DNA from: Vibrio quintilis
GTDB lineage: Bacteria; Pseudomonadota; Gammaproteobacteria; Enterobacterales; Vibrionaceae
Direction: 5' to 3'
Assembly: GCF_024529975.1 (NCBI RefSeq)
Contig: NZ_AP024898.1
Coordinates: 930,001-994,000 of the forward strand
DNA length: 64,000 nt
Of the stretch, positions 31,268 through 40,806 are shown in pieces. The notes beneath the pieces are model-generated. The model was not told the DNA's origin. It searched no databases and worked only from the letters and a program-made list of their open reading frames with translations. The number at the start of each line of letters is the position of its first letter. The stretch's first letter is position 1. A program made the position numbers and the translations under genes.

Positions 31268-32197
31268 TTAAAACTCGATTTCCGCTCCGGCTACGTAGGC
31301 CATTTCCGCATCATCAGCATCAGTATTTGAAATTTCAGCAAATAACTTTACATCATCAAATTTTGGAAATTCATAGGTGACATTGGCATACCATTCATTC
31401 ACCGACTCTTCAGCTTCCGGTTTATTATTAACAAAACCAAGAGCCACTTTCGTCGAATCTGTAACACCAAAGGTTGTGGCAAAATTATAGACTTTCAGGG
31501 TGTCTTCAGCTTCGGAATAATCGGCAGCAAAAGTGGCAAAGCCAGCATCATACAAGGCACTGACGCCGTAAGTATTAAAGGTAGCACCATCGACTTCCAC
31601 TTCGCGGTTCTGGTAGGAAGCCGCCAGTTGCAGGTTCTCTATTTCAACCGCAACGTAGGCATCAAATGATTGTTCGCCTTCATTGTCTTCACCTTTAGCC
31701 TGCAGGTCGGTAGACAACATCAGCTCTACGTTTTCCATATTGAAACTAAGCAGAATAACATTGTCGCCATCGGTTTCATCAAACGCGACATCATCTGAGT
31801 CCATTTCATAATCTTCCGCAATACCGAACTCATCTGAAGCGTAATCTTGTCTGCCAACCGACAACGAGATAGCACTGTTTTCGAAACCGATAAAGGCATC
31901 TTTTAGCTCAGCACTATTTTGATCTTCATCTCCATTAGCAGCGTCATCAAAATCAAATTTAAGTTCACCAAATGCAGTGAGATCATCCGTGACTTCATAA
32001 GCAACTTTATTTTCAATTTCTAATGAATCGTAATTCACGTAAAGATGCTTATCTTTGCCATTATCTTTCTGTAACTGAATTTGGATATCACCATTTAATT
32101 CATAAATAAATCCATCTTTTTCAACTAATTTAGCCGCATTAACGGAAGTAGCCGTTGTTGCGGCAATAATCGCCACTATAAATATATACTGTTTCAT
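31268..32197 (-). CDS. Gram-negative outer-membrane porin (general porin family)
   Basis: This 309-residue protein has a signal peptide ending SVNA (residue 21), an acidic beta-rich body, and a C-terminal Phe (AEIEF) needed for outer-membrane insertion. Strand patterns such as LTAFGELKFDFDDA and ISLSVGRQDYASDEFG with the loop acids are those of OmpU/OmpC-like trimeric porins of vibrios. It lies just downstream of the MINPP-type phosphatase gene on the same strand, with a 225-base gap, so it may admit phosphorylated substrates. That link is inference. Confidence 0.85.
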   Translation of the reverse strand: MKQYIFIVAIIAATTATSVNAAKLVEKDGFIYELNGDIQIQLQKDNGKDKHLYVNYDSLEIENKVAYEVTDDLTAFGELKFDFDDAANGDEDQNSAELKDAFIGFENSAISLSVGRQDYASDEFGIAEDYEMDSDDVAFDETDGDNVILLSFNMENVELMLSTDLQAKGEDNEGEQSFDAYVAVEIENLQLAASYQNREVEVDGATFNTYGVSALYDAGFATFAADYSEAEDTLKVYNFATTFGVTDSTKVALGFVNNKPEAEESVNEWYANVTYEFPKFDDVKLFAEISNTDADDAEMAYVAGAEIEF

Positions 32198-32422
32198 TTT
32201 ATTTCCTTATTTTATTTAATCTGCCTTTCTTCAGGCAATACAAATCCACACCACCATCAGCGTATATTTGATATTTAATTAATGTTGGTTAGGTAAAATT
32301 AATACGATTTATTTAATTACTCGACTTTTTGACAAACAGCTCCCTACCTCAAAAAAATTAAGGTATATAAATTAATGTGTTATTTTTACGAAATAGAGAT
32401 TAATTACATTTAAATAATATAA

Positions 32423-33967
32423 TTACTCGTTAACACTCAGTTCTTTGCTGTAACAGCGTTCCAGTTCATTCAGGCTGTAAAAATAGTGAGAGCCCGGATA
32501 AACATGGCAATTCTCTTTAAAGCCAATTTCTTTTTCGTTATACAGCATCTTCACTAAGGTCGGACTATTTTCAGTGCTGCTCTTATACACATCCCACTGA
32601 ATATTTGCCGAATACGGAGTGACCCAACCGCCACGCCAAGGATTGTTTTCCTGACGATATAACACGTTTGGATCAGCTGATTTGTCACTGCCTTTAACAT
32701 GCAGTAAGGCCGCAAGAGGCATAATTTGTTCGGCATGAGCGAAGCGAAGTTTTGCAACATGTTTTACGGACTGGGTGTTGTTCGCCACGGCATCCATTTC
32801 ATTAAACATATCTTTTAACAGCGGTTTAGCGATGTTGTAAGTCACACCGTTAGCGTCAGCAAAACTCGGGCCTTTTTCATAAAAGTCTTCAGCATCGGCA
32901 AGATAAGCAAACCATGCAGACTCTTGCGGAGTGATAAATTGTTTCAAGTCCCATTCGCCGCCCTGAGCCTGAGCTTCACGTAACATGCCCGGTCCGATAA
33001 TGAACATGTTATAGAGCATGGACGCCGCATCGACTTCATTTTTTACATACTTCCAGTCGTCTTCTGTCTCATCGGGTTTTCTGGTATTTGTTTTGAAGCA
33101 GTTATCCGCAGCCACATCACACTGCTTATCGTGTGAAACTTTTGTAGCAAGGAAATCAACAAACTCTTTGGTGTAAATGCGCTCCAGCATCTCACGCGCC
33201 ATGAGTTGTGTTTTTGGCAAGTCAGCAAGCGCATCGAATACCGTTTCTAACTTATCGAAGTCTTTGAATGCTTTATACGCTTTGTAATTCGACGTGTATT
33301 GCTGATATTTGTCGCTTTTTTTCGGATTGGTTTTATGAAAATACAGTTCGAATTTATTAACGAGCTGATCATCAATTTGATTTGGCTGGGTTTGTGCCTG
33401 ATAACAGTTTACTGCATCATTTGCTACATAATTCACCTCTTTCGCAAGTGATTGCATAAAGTAATGTGCAGTTTGATTCGCCCGCTCTTTGCCTGATGTT
33501 TGCACCTGGATGCAAAGGGGATAATTTGCATCCTTTGTCACTATAGAGCTCAGACGCTGTGTCATTCGTGCAGCAATAGCGGCCGGTTCTTCCTTACCAA
33601 CTTCCGTTAACAAACCATAACCCAGTTTCTCATTGGCAGCCGTGACTTTGTCAATCATCGGCCCCAGCTTTTCACCTAATGGCGTTAGCTGACCACGCTT
33701 TTTCGCTAAGTCCCAGACTTGTTTTGCCAGCACATCGTATTTTGGGCTGGATAGAGCACGAGCGCCGTGTCGCTCAACTAGTTGAGTATAAACAACATGA
33801 TATCCCAGAGGAGGTGCTTCATAGGTACTGAGATCCTGTTGCGCTGCATACGTTGCCTTGCTGCTGTATTGATATCCATCAGATAGATTTTGAGCATGCA
33901 CCGTACTGCCGACACTACACAGCAATGCCGCAGACACCGCTGAAGCAATAAAAGTATAACGAGTCAT
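32423..33967 (-). CDS. Periplasmic histidine-type phosphatase, MINPP-like phytase
   Basis: This 514-residue enzyme has a signal peptide ending TVHA. The branch-2 histidine phosphatase motif is VERHGARALSS, where the His is phosphorylated. The proton-donor motif is HAE (LRFAHAEQIMP) rather than the HD of AppA-type phytases; HAE is the mark of multiple inositol polyphosphate phosphatases. Such enzymes remove phosphates from phytate. Cysteines in CDVAADNC and near the C-terminus could form disulfides. It is divergent from an operon with an inositol-monophosphatase family gene, which supports an inositol phosphate substrate. Confidence 0.85.
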   Translation of the reverse strand: MTRYTFIASAVSAALLCSVGSTVHAQNLSDGYQYSSKATYAAQQDLSTYEAPPLGYHVVYTQLVERHGARALSSPKYDVLAKQVWDLAKKRGQLTPLGEKLGPMIDKVTAANEKLGYGLLTEVGKEEPAAIAARMTQRLSSIVTKDANYPLCIQVQTSGKERANQTAHYFMQSLAKEVNYVANDAVNCYQAQTQPNQIDDQLVNKFELYFHKTNPKKSDKYQQYTSNYKAYKAFKDFDKLETVFDALADLPKTQLMAREMLERIYTKEFVDFLATKVSHDKQCDVAADNCFKTNTRKPDETEDDWKYVKNEVDAASMLYNMFIIGPGMLREAQAQGGEWDLKQFITPQESAWFAYLADAEDFYEKGPSFADANGVTYNIAKPLLKDMFNEMDAVANNTQSVKHVAKLRFAHAEQIMPLAALLHVKGSDKSADPNVLYRQENNPWRGGWVTPYSANIQWDVYKSSTENSPTLVKMLYNEKEIGFKENCHVYPGSHYFYSLNELERCYSKELSVNE

Positions 33968-34070
33968 TAATCTTCCTTAACGTTCAAATAAAATCATTTC
34001 TCTAATGAATACATAAGAGACAGGCAGAACATTAAACAGCCTTTATGACAATTTCATTTCACACCACCAC

Positions 34071-34092
34071 ATTTTGCACATACGTGCAAAAT
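34071..34092. promoter_or_regulatory. 22-base palindrome, possible operator of the local LacI regulator
   Basis: ATTTTGCAC (34071-34079) and GTGCAAAAT (34084-34092) are perfect inverted repeats around four bases. They lie about 65 bases before the permease start and about 105 before the phosphatase start on the other strand, a good place for one regulator to control both operons. Confidence 0.6.
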
Positions 34093-34110
34093 GTTCATAT
34101 TTTTGTCATC
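34092..34110 (+). promoter_or_regulatory. Pho-box-like direct repeat
   Basis: TGTTCAT (34092-34098) and TTGTCAT (34103-34109) are repeated with an 11-base period, matching the PhoB pattern CTGTCAT-N4-CTGTCAT at 5 and 6 of 7 positions. This would link the operon to phosphate starvation. Confidence 0.4.
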
Positions 34111-34157
34111 TATCTCTTCTAAGGTAATTTTCATCAACACACCCAAAGGAGAAGATT

Positions 34158-35987
34158 GTGTTTGGTTCACCAACTTATCCTGCCTCAATGCAAATCAGTG
34201 CATGGCAGAAGCTAAAACATCGCTTTGCTGTTGCCAGACAAGAGCCCGCTAATATTCTAGCATTGCTGCTGTTGGTGTTTTTTGCCTATTTGATTGTGGC
34301 GCCGGTGCTATCCATTGCAACCGATGCATTTATGGTTCAGCCCGGTGACGAAATGCGCACTCATCAGACCGAGGGCGATTCGACCACCTATTACCTGACC
34401 AGAGTACTGACCTCTCGCATGTCACAGCTGTTATTATGGCAGCCACTGCAACATACTATCAGCGTTGCGGCTCTGACTGTTTGTTGCGCGCTGCTACTTG
34501 GGGTGACTCTGGCGTGGCTTGTGAATCGAACCGACATGTTCGGGCGCAAATGGTTTGCGACGGCCTTAGTGGTGCCGTTTATGCTTCCGTCATGGACATT
34601 CGCGCTGGCATGGACCACCATTTTCAAAAACCGCACAGTGGGCGGACAACCCGGCTGGCTAGAAGCAATGGGGGTGACCACACCGGACTGGGTGGCTTAC
34701 GGCTTTTTCCCGATGGTGGTGATTCTCGTGATTCACTATGTGCCGTTGGTCATATTAATCGTCGGCAATGCCTTACGCCGCTTCGATTCACACCTGGAAG
34801 ACTGCGCCCGAATTCTCGGGGCTGACCGTACCACCATTTCACTCAAAATCATTTTACCTCTGGTTCGCCCGGCTCTGCTTTCTGCTGCATTGCTCATCTT
34901 TGCCGATTGCATCGGGGAATTTGCGATCCCTTATGTTTTGGGTTTACCGGTCAATTTCAACACCCTTTCAACCAGCCTGTACCGGGCGCTGGACTCGCGT
35001 CAGAGCGGAGTGGCAGCCGTGGTTGCGCTGGTGATCATGCTGATAGGTATCATCACTCTGATGATCGATATTCGTATGATGAAAGAAGCGCGCCGCTTTA
35101 TTACCGTGGGCGGCAAAGGGCAAATCGAACGCATCAATCAGCTCGGATCGATGCGCTTTCCGGCCACCGGACTGGCGGGACTGTTTGTGGTGATTGGTGT
35201 CGCCCTGCCCCTGACAACGTTATTTTTATCCACCATTATGATCTTACCGGGACGATTTAACCCGGAGAACTTCACGCTGGATTACTGGATCGGCGAGAAC
35301 CTGAATACGCTGGCGATGCACAGCGGTATTCTGCTGACACAAGAGTTTTGGGATGCAGCATGGAACACCGTCATGATTGTCGGCAGCGCTTCAACCATTT
35401 CAGGCATTCTGGGTCTGTTAATTGGCTATGCCGTTCTGCGTTGCAGCATTCCATGGGTTGGGCAGACTCTGAAACAGATCACCTTTATGCCTTATTTAGT
35501 GCCCGGCATTGCTTTTGCTGCGGCGTTTCTTTCCTTGTTTGCAGTCTCACACGGCCCGATTCCGGCGCTCTACGGATTACCTGTCCTGCTTATCATAGCC
35601 CTGATTGCAGAGCAGATGCCGTTTGCCAGTCGTTCCGGAATTGCCGCCATGACTCAGTTAGGAAAAGAGCCGGAAGAAGCAGCCCGCATTGCCGGAGCAA
35701 ACTGGTTCAGCCGCTTAACCCGTATTATCGTACCGATTCAGGCTACACCGCTGGCGACTGGCATTCTGTTGCCTTTCATCTCCGGTATTAAAGGCGTGAG
35801 TCTGTTTATTATTCTCGCAATTCCCGCAACCGATGTTTTAACCACCTATTCACTACGTCTGATTGACTACAACTACGACCAGGCGGCCAATGCCGTTGTG
35901 CTGATGATCGCACTGGTAGCCTGGAGTGGCACTGTCCTGATTCAACGAATTTCAGGTACAGGCCTCGCACAAGGACTGGAGAGTTAA
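34158..35987 (+). CDS. FbpB/AfuB-like ABC permease with two fused membrane domains
   Basis: This 609-residue inner-membrane protein contains two permease halves, each with an EAA-type loop (CARILGADRTTISLKIILP and AARIAGANWFSRLTRIIVP). This fused form is typical of the Fe3+/AfuABC family of importers. Some members once called iron transporters import phosphorylated sugars, and the neighbours here (phytase, inositol monophosphatase) favour such a substrate. It starts at GTG after AAAGGAGA. The ATPase follows with one base between stop and start. Codon use is richer in GC than in the flanking blocks. Confidence 0.86.
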   Translation: MFGSPTYPASMQISAWQKLKHRFAVARQEPANILALLLLVFFAYLIVAPVLSIATDAFMVQPGDEMRTHQTEGDSTTYYLTRVLTSRMSQLLLWQPLQHTISVAALTVCCALLLGVTLAWLVNRTDMFGRKWFATALVVPFMLPSWTFALAWTTIFKNRTVGGQPGWLEAMGVTTPDWVAYGFFPMVVILVIHYVPLVILIVGNALRRFDSHLEDCARILGADRTTISLKIILPLVRPALLSAALLIFADCIGEFAIPYVLGLPVNFNTLSTSLYRALDSRQSGVAAVVALVIMLIGIITLMIDIRMMKEARRFITVGGKGQIERINQLGSMRFPATGLAGLFVVIGVALPLTTLFLSTIMILPGRFNPENFTLDYWIGENLNTLAMHSGILLTQEFWDAAWNTVMIVGSASTISGILGLLIGYAVLRCSIPWVGQTLKQITFMPYLVPGIAFAAAFLSLFAVSHGPIPALYGLPVLLIIALIAEQMPFASRSGIAAMTQLGKEPEEAARIAGANWFSRLTRIIVPIQATPLATGILLPFISGIKGVSLFIILAIPATDVLTTYSLRLIDYNYDQAANAVVLMIALVAWSGTVLIQRISGTGLAQGLES

Positions 35988-35988
35988 C

Positions 35989-37149
35989 ATGCCAACCATT
36001 ACTTTATCTCAACTACAAAAAACCTATCCCGGCGCAAAATCGGCTGCAGTGAAAGGACTGGATCTGACTGTCAAAGACGGTGAATTCATGTGTCTGCTCG
36101 GGCCGTCGGGCTGTGGCAAAACCACCATCTTACGCATGATCGCAGGAATCGAGCATACCAGTGGTGGTTCGATTGCCATTGACGGACAGATCATGGACTC
36201 CGTCAAACACAGCTGTTTTGTGCCTCCGGAAAAACGCGGCATCGGTCTGGTGTTTCAAAGCTACGCCCTGTGGCCGCACATGACCGTGGCAGAAAACGTG
36301 GAATTCGGTCTGAAGCTAAAAAAAATACCCAAACAGGAACGCCAGCAACGTTGTCTGGATGTAATGGAAAAACTGCGTATCGAACAATACGCCAGTCGCT
36401 ATCCATCACAGTTATCCGGGGGCCAGCAACAGCGTGTCGCCTTAGCCCGTATGCTAGCGGTTAATCCCGGAGTGTTATTACTCGATGAACCTCTATCTAA
36501 CCTTGATGCTGCGCTGCGTCTGGAAATGCGCGCCGAGCTGCGCCGTATCCACCAGACCTTCGGCACGACAATCATTTTTGTCAGCCACGATCAGTGGGAA
36601 GCTATGACATTAGCCACCACGATTGCGGTGATGAGCAATGGCGAGCTGCAACAGGTTGGCACTCCGGATGATATTTACGCCACTCCGGCCAATCGATTTG
36701 TCGCGGAATTTATCGGCACTCCCAAGCTCAATATGATCAACGTGGGAACACCCAATCCGGATCAAGAATCTGATGATGTTTGCAGTGATATCAGACGGGA
36801 AATTTCACGCCGCTATGCCGACATTTATCAGGCGGAATACTGTGCTATTCGCCCGGAAGCGATCGTCTTGCATCAAAACCCGATAAGCAACAGCACTGAG
36901 ATGACTGTCGAATCCATCATGCCGACCGGTGGCAGTTGGGTGGTTGAACTGGTTCAGGGGCAAGAGCGTCTGTTTCATTCAACTCAGCTACGTCCGACTT
37001 TCCGAGCGGGTGATAGCGTGTTCTGTGAACTGCCTGACGAAGCGCTGCACTTTTTTGCTCCTGATGGCGAAAGGCTCGAACTGCCCCCATCCAGAATCAA
37101 ACCTATCTGGCTTCATAACACAACCAACGCTTGCGCTCATTTAGCGTAA
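35989..37149 (+). CDS. FbpC/AfuC-like ABC transporter ATPase
   Basis: This 386-residue nucleotide-binding protein energises the permease before it. Walker A is GPSGCGKTT, the signature is LSGGQQQR, Walker B is VLLLDEPLSNLD, and the H-loop is FVSHDQWEA. A C-terminal TOBE-like domain (about 250-360) contains YCAIRPEAIVL. The gene lies directly after the permease and before the binding protein, the B-C-A order that completes an importer. Confidence 0.92.
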   Translation: MPTITLSQLQKTYPGAKSAAVKGLDLTVKDGEFMCLLGPSGCGKTTILRMIAGIEHTSGGSIAIDGQIMDSVKHSCFVPPEKRGIGLVFQSYALWPHMTVAENVEFGLKLKKIPKQERQQRCLDVMEKLRIEQYASRYPSQLSGGQQQRVALARMLAVNPGVLLLDEPLSNLDAALRLEMRAELRRIHQTFGTTIIFVSHDQWEAMTLATTIAVMSNGELQQVGTPDDIYATPANRFVAEFIGTPKLNMINVGTPNPDQESDDVCSDIRREISRRYADIYQAEYCAIRPEAIVLHQNPISNSTEMTVESIMPTGGSWVVELVQGQERLFHSTQLRPTFRAGDSVFCELPDEALHFFAPDGERLELPPSRIKPIWLHNTTNACAHLA

Positions 37150-37196
37150 CTCAACCTGAAATACTTAGATCGACGATACCCATTAAGGAAATGGAT

Positions 37197-37841
37197 ATGA
37201 AAATGAAATACAACTTGCTTGCTCTGTCTGTAGTCACTGCAGGCTTGTCATTTGCTCCCCATGCAAAGGCATCATTTGATTTACAGACAACCATTGCTGC
37301 CGCCCAACAGGAAGCACCGATTACCGTTTATGCACCGACCGGAAAAATCGTTCAGCAGGCGAAAGATTTTAGTGAAAAGTATGGCGTTAAAGCTGTCGGC
37401 ATCAAAGCGAAAGCACCGCACATTATCGAAATTATCAGCCGCGAAGCGCTGGCCAATAATGTCAAAGCCGATGTCGCGTTAATTGAAGATGCACCAGCGA
37501 CCCAAGCACAGCTGTTAGCAAAAGGCTATGTTACCAGCTGGGTACCCGATGACATGAAACAAGACATCAGCAAAGATTACCAAACCCCGTTAACAGTCGT
37601 GCTGGCGCCCAACGTCTGGACATACAACACGGCTCAGTACGATACCTGTCCGATCACCAATATCTGGCAGCTGACTGAACCAGAATGGCGTCACAAAATC
37701 GCGATGCAGGATCCTCTGATCAAGCCTCTTTATGCCGATACCTTCAACCAGATGGCGACCAACTATGATGACCGAATGGCAAAAGCGTATCAGGATTTAT
37801 ACGGTAAGCCGCTGAAAACTGACGAAAGCTCAGCCCTGTGT
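37197..37841 (+). pseudogene. AfuA/FbpA-like binding protein, N-terminal part (interrupted by IS)
   Basis: This is the periplasmic binding protein for the adjacent importer. The signal peptide ends HAKA, followed by ITVYAPTGKIVQQAKDFSEK, the opening of FbpA-type proteins. I use the ATG at 37197, which has AAGGAA at good distance. Coding stops making sense at 37841, where an IS3-family element begins. Joining base 37841 to 39419 restores an in-frame protein of 374 codons reading SSALC-SAATAEF. Either piece alone would lack one lobe, so uptake by this system is probably lost unless the element excises. Confidence 0.85.
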
Positions 37842-37908
37842 GTCAACCTGCTATTGAACCACCCGCTTTTGAGATAACATACAAATCAGGGTGAAAAAGG
37901 AGTTCATG

Positions 37909-38307
37909 ATGCCAAAGAACACAACGGTTGAGCCGCAGGTCAGTCCCTCTCCGGAGCTGGAAAAGAAAACCCGCCGTGTCTTTACGACCGAATACAAGCT
38001 GTCCATTATACAACAGGCCGATGCCTGTCAACATGGCGAGATTGGTGCCTTACTCCGGCGGGAAAAGCTTTACTCAAATCAGCTTTCACAATGGCGGAAA
38101 GAATTCGCTGAGAACGGCATCAAAGGGCTCGAAAAATCAGCCCCCGGTCCTGCGTCAGCAAAAACTCCCGAGCAAAAACGCATTGAGCACTTAGAGAAAG
38201 AGAACGCCCGTCTTCGTCATCAGATTGAGGTAAAAGACGGTTGTCTCTCGCTCCAAAAAAAAGCCTTGGCGTTGATAGAAGCGATGGAACAAGAGAACAA
38301 ATCATGA
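37909..38307 (+). CDS. IS3-family transposase OrfA
   Basis: This is the helix-turn-helix partner of the transposase: RRVFTTEYKLSIIQQADAC, then SNQLSQWRKEFAENG, then a coiled coil (RIEHLEKENARLRHQIEV). AAGGAG is best spaced for the ATG at 37909. Its TGA overlaps the ATG of OrfB (ATGA), so the two are translationally coupled rather than joined by frameshift. Confidence 0.9.
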   Translation: MPKNTTVEPQVSPSPELEKKTRRVFTTEYKLSIIQQADACQHGEIGALLRREKLYSNQLSQWRKEFAENGIKGLEKSAPGPASAKTPEQKRIEHLEKENARLRHQIEVKDGCLSLQKKALALIEAMEQENKS

Positions 38308-39383
38308 CGCTGGCGCAACATCCCTTACCTGCATTTGTCTCCCAAAGGCTCGCCTGCCAGGTGCTTAACGTCAACCGCAATACATTAAGACGTTATATCC
38401 GGGGTGTTCAGTTTTGTGGCCCTTTGCCCCGGATTCACCGCTCCCGGAAACACGCGCGCCAGCCCAGAGCATTAAGCGATACAGAAAGAGAAACAGTGAA
38501 ATCGGTGATGCTCAGTGAAACTTATTGTAACCAACCGCCGGTGCAGATTTATTATGACCTGTTGCAGCAAGGGCAATATCTGTGCTCAGTCAGCACCATG
38601 CACCGGCTCTTACGTGAAGATAATCTTCATGGTGAACGCCGGGCACAGCGGCCAGCGCAGTCTCACATGGTTCCCCGTCTGGTGGCTCAACATCCCAATC
38701 AGGTCTGGACCTGGGATATCACCAAATTACCCACTCAAAAGCGGGGAGAATATTTATCACTTTATGTCGTGATGGATTTATTTAGCCGTTACATTGTTGC
38801 CTGGATGCTATCGCGCAAGGAAAACAGTGCGTTAGCATCCCAGCTAATGGAAGAAGCAATCACCCGTTATGACCTTGAATCAAGCGGTTTAACCCTTCAT
38901 CAGGACAGAGGCGCGCCGATGACTGCCCATTGTTATCTGGATTTGTTGTCTGAGCTTGCAGTCACCGTCAGCCACAGTCGTCCGCGGGTCAGTAATGACA
39001 ACCCATTTAGTGAATCACAATTTAAAACACTCAAATATCAACCAGATTATCCCCGTCGTTTTGAAGATTATGGGCATGCGAATCGTTGGTGTCAGGACTA
39101 TGTAACATGGTACAACACCTGTCATTATCACAGCCAGTTAGGTGGCTTTACACCGGAGCATGTTTTTACAGGACGATATACAGAGGAGGCAGTGACACGT
39201 CAGGCGGGTCTTGATGCCGCTTATGCTGCACACCCGGAGCGTTTTGCTAAAGGTGCCCCCAAAGTCGCGATGCCAGCCAAAGAAGTGAGTATTAATCCGG
39301 TACCGGAAGATGCTGATAGTGAAGTGATAGAAAAAGGTGTGAACTTCCCAACCTTATCCAGCGTCACGAGAAATGCAATTTAA
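38304..39383 (+). CDS. IS3-family transposase OrfB (DDE)
   Basis: This 359-residue integrase-like catalytic subunit has the three acids in VWTWDITKLP, LHQDRGAPM and NPFSESQFKTLKY, followed by the usual YVTWYNTCHYHSQLGG. It is full length and undamaged, so the element should be mobile. The start overlaps the stop of OrfA. Confidence 0.93.
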   Translation: MTLAQHPLPAFVSQRLACQVLNVNRNTLRRYIRGVQFCGPLPRIHRSRKHARQPRALSDTERETVKSVMLSETYCNQPPVQIYYDLLQQGQYLCSVSTMHRLLREDNLHGERRAQRPAQSHMVPRLVAQHPNQVWTWDITKLPTQKRGEYLSLYVVMDLFSRYIVAWMLSRKENSALASQLMEEAITRYDLESSGLTLHQDRGAPMTAHCYLDLLSELAVTVSHSRPRVSNDNPFSESQFKTLKYQPDYPRRFEDYGHANRWCQDYVTWYNTCHYHSQLGGFTPEHVFTGRYTEEAVTRQAGLDAAYAAHPERFAKGAPKVAMPAKEVSINPVPEDADSEVIEKGVNFPTLSSVTRNAI

Positions 39384-39415
39384 TTATTTTCCGGGTGGTG
39401 CAAAACAGGTTGACA

Positions 39416-39898
39416 TGTTCCGCAGCGACTGCGGAATTTGTGAAACACCTCGCGCAGAACGGGCCATTACTGACCAAGTCCGATGGTGATGCAGCACAGG
39501 CCATCGGTGCACCGGATGTGAAAGACAGCTTTGTCGGCTTAATCAGTACTGCCAAATTCCGTGAAAATAAAAACGGAATGAAGCTCGGGATCTGTCATGG
39601 CATGCAACCGTTTATCGGCTCGTTATACCCATCACCGGGTGTGATCACGACCAAAACCAACAGCCCCAATGCCTCCAAGCTGTTCATCCACTATCTGATG
39701 ACCGCAGAAGGGATCAAACTGCAGGGTATTGACGGCAAAATGTCTTCCAACCAGAAAGTCGCATTACCTGCTCAAGAAGCCTCCGGCATTCAGCAGTACC
39801 GCAACCAGCTGATGACGTTTAAAACCTCATCGTTAAATTCAGACTGGCAAAACCGTCAGGATTGGATGGATCTGTGGAGCCTTAACTACCAACGCTAA
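39416..39898 (+). pseudogene. AfuA/FbpA-like binding protein, C-terminal part
   Basis: This continues the interrupted gene from SAATAEFVKHLAQNG to the natural stop, with FIGSLYPSPGVITTKTNSPN and AEGIKLQGIDGK typical of FbpA-like proteins. A GTG inside the IS right end could start it, but no signal peptide would be made, so the product would not reach the periplasm. Confidence 0.85.
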
Positions 39899-39968
39899 TT
39901 TGTACCAAGAACTCGTATTTAACCTGCTGCGTAGCCAAGCGTTACGCAGCTTAACAGGACACCTATTT

Positions 39969-40793
39969 TTGAATCAATTCGAACTAAAAAGCAGAGAAAC
40001 CACTCTGAAAACCCTTTTACAACAAGCCGGAACCCTTGCGTTGCAACATTATCAGTCTCGCCGTCCGGGTGATTATTCGCTGAAAGGCGCACAGGATTAT
40101 CTGACCGAAGCCGATACGCTCGTGGAGCAATACATTCGACACAAGCTGCAGGATGCCTTTCCAGACGATGGCATCTTAGGCGAAGAGACTGGCGGCGACA
40201 CCACCGGGCATTCAAGACTCTGGGTGATCGACCCTATTGATGGCACCGCAAATTTTGCCCGGGGCATCGCTCACTTTTGTGTGGTGATCGCCTTTGTCAA
40301 AGACGGCATCACCTTGCTAGGCGGAATTTATAACCCAGTCACAGAAGAACTGTATTTCGCCCGCAAAGACGCTTACGCCGAAAAAAATGGCACACCATTA
40401 CAGGTTGCAAACACCCCAGACTTGCAGGCCGCTTCTTTTGAGTTTGGCTGGTCCAATCGGGCTCCCCAACAACGTTACCTCGATGCGTATTCCGCCCTGC
40501 TGACTTCCGGTGTCAACATTCGGCGCGGAGCATCAGGTGCATTAGCTTTGGCATGGGTAGCAGAAGGTCGTACCGATGGTTATGCCGAACTGCATATGAA
40601 TGCCTGGGACTGTCTGGCCGGATTGCTACTGGTGGAAGAAGCCGGCGGCCATATTTGCTGTTATCCGGAAACTCACGCGCAGATTCACCAGGGTGGCGCA
40701 GTGCTGGCTGCAGCGCCTCAGGTCGCCCATGCCCTGTCTCAGGCAACGAAAATTCAAATTAAATGCGCCGCAGACCACAATCAACAACAATAA
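39969..40793 (+). CDS. Inositol monophosphatase family protein
   Basis: This cytoplasmic Mg-dependent phosphatase has the family's metal sites: GEETGG, DPIDGTANFARG and WDCLAGLLLVEEAGG. The most likely substrate is an inositol monophosphate, though relatives act on fructose-1,6-bisphosphate or PAP. I use the TTG at 39969, which gives 274 residues with the DPIDGT motif at the usual place; an upstream TTG at 39900 would add 23 unlikely residues. It follows the transporter genes on the same strand and would complete intracellular dephosphorylation. Confidence 0.85.
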   Translation: MNQFELKSRETTLKTLLQQAGTLALQHYQSRRPGDYSLKGAQDYLTEADTLVEQYIRHKLQDAFPDDGILGEETGGDTTGHSRLWVIDPIDGTANFARGIAHFCVVIAFVKDGITLLGGIYNPVTEELYFARKDAYAEKNGTPLQVANTPDLQAASFEFGWSNRAPQQRYLDAYSALLTSGVNIRRGASGALALAWVAEGRTDGYAELHMNAWDCLAGLLLVEEAGGHICCYPETHAQIHQGGAVLAAAPQVAHALSQATKIQIKCAADHNQQQ

Positions 40794-40806
40794 ACAGGTA
40801 TCAATA

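Larger units (their letters stand above)
37842..39415 (+). mobile_element. IS3-family element disrupting the binding-protein gene
   Basis: Imperfect terminal repeats are GTCAACCTG...CCACCCG on the left (37842-37865) and their reverse complement on the right (39392-39415). A TGT lies on each side (37839-37841 and 39416-39418), a 3-base target duplication as expected for IS3. Two overlapping transposase genes are intact. The exact frame restoration on removal suggests recent insertion. A one-base ambiguity at the left tip remains. Confidence 0.9.

Noticed and set aside
32423..33967. AppA-type (HD motif) acid phosphatase
   Set aside because: The proton-donor motif is HAE, the mark of MINPP-type enzymes.
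34158..37149. Reading the ABC importer simply as an Fe3+ transporter
   Set aside because: The fold fits, but all neighbours act on phosphate esters and AfuABC relatives import phosphorylated sugars, so iron is not favoured.
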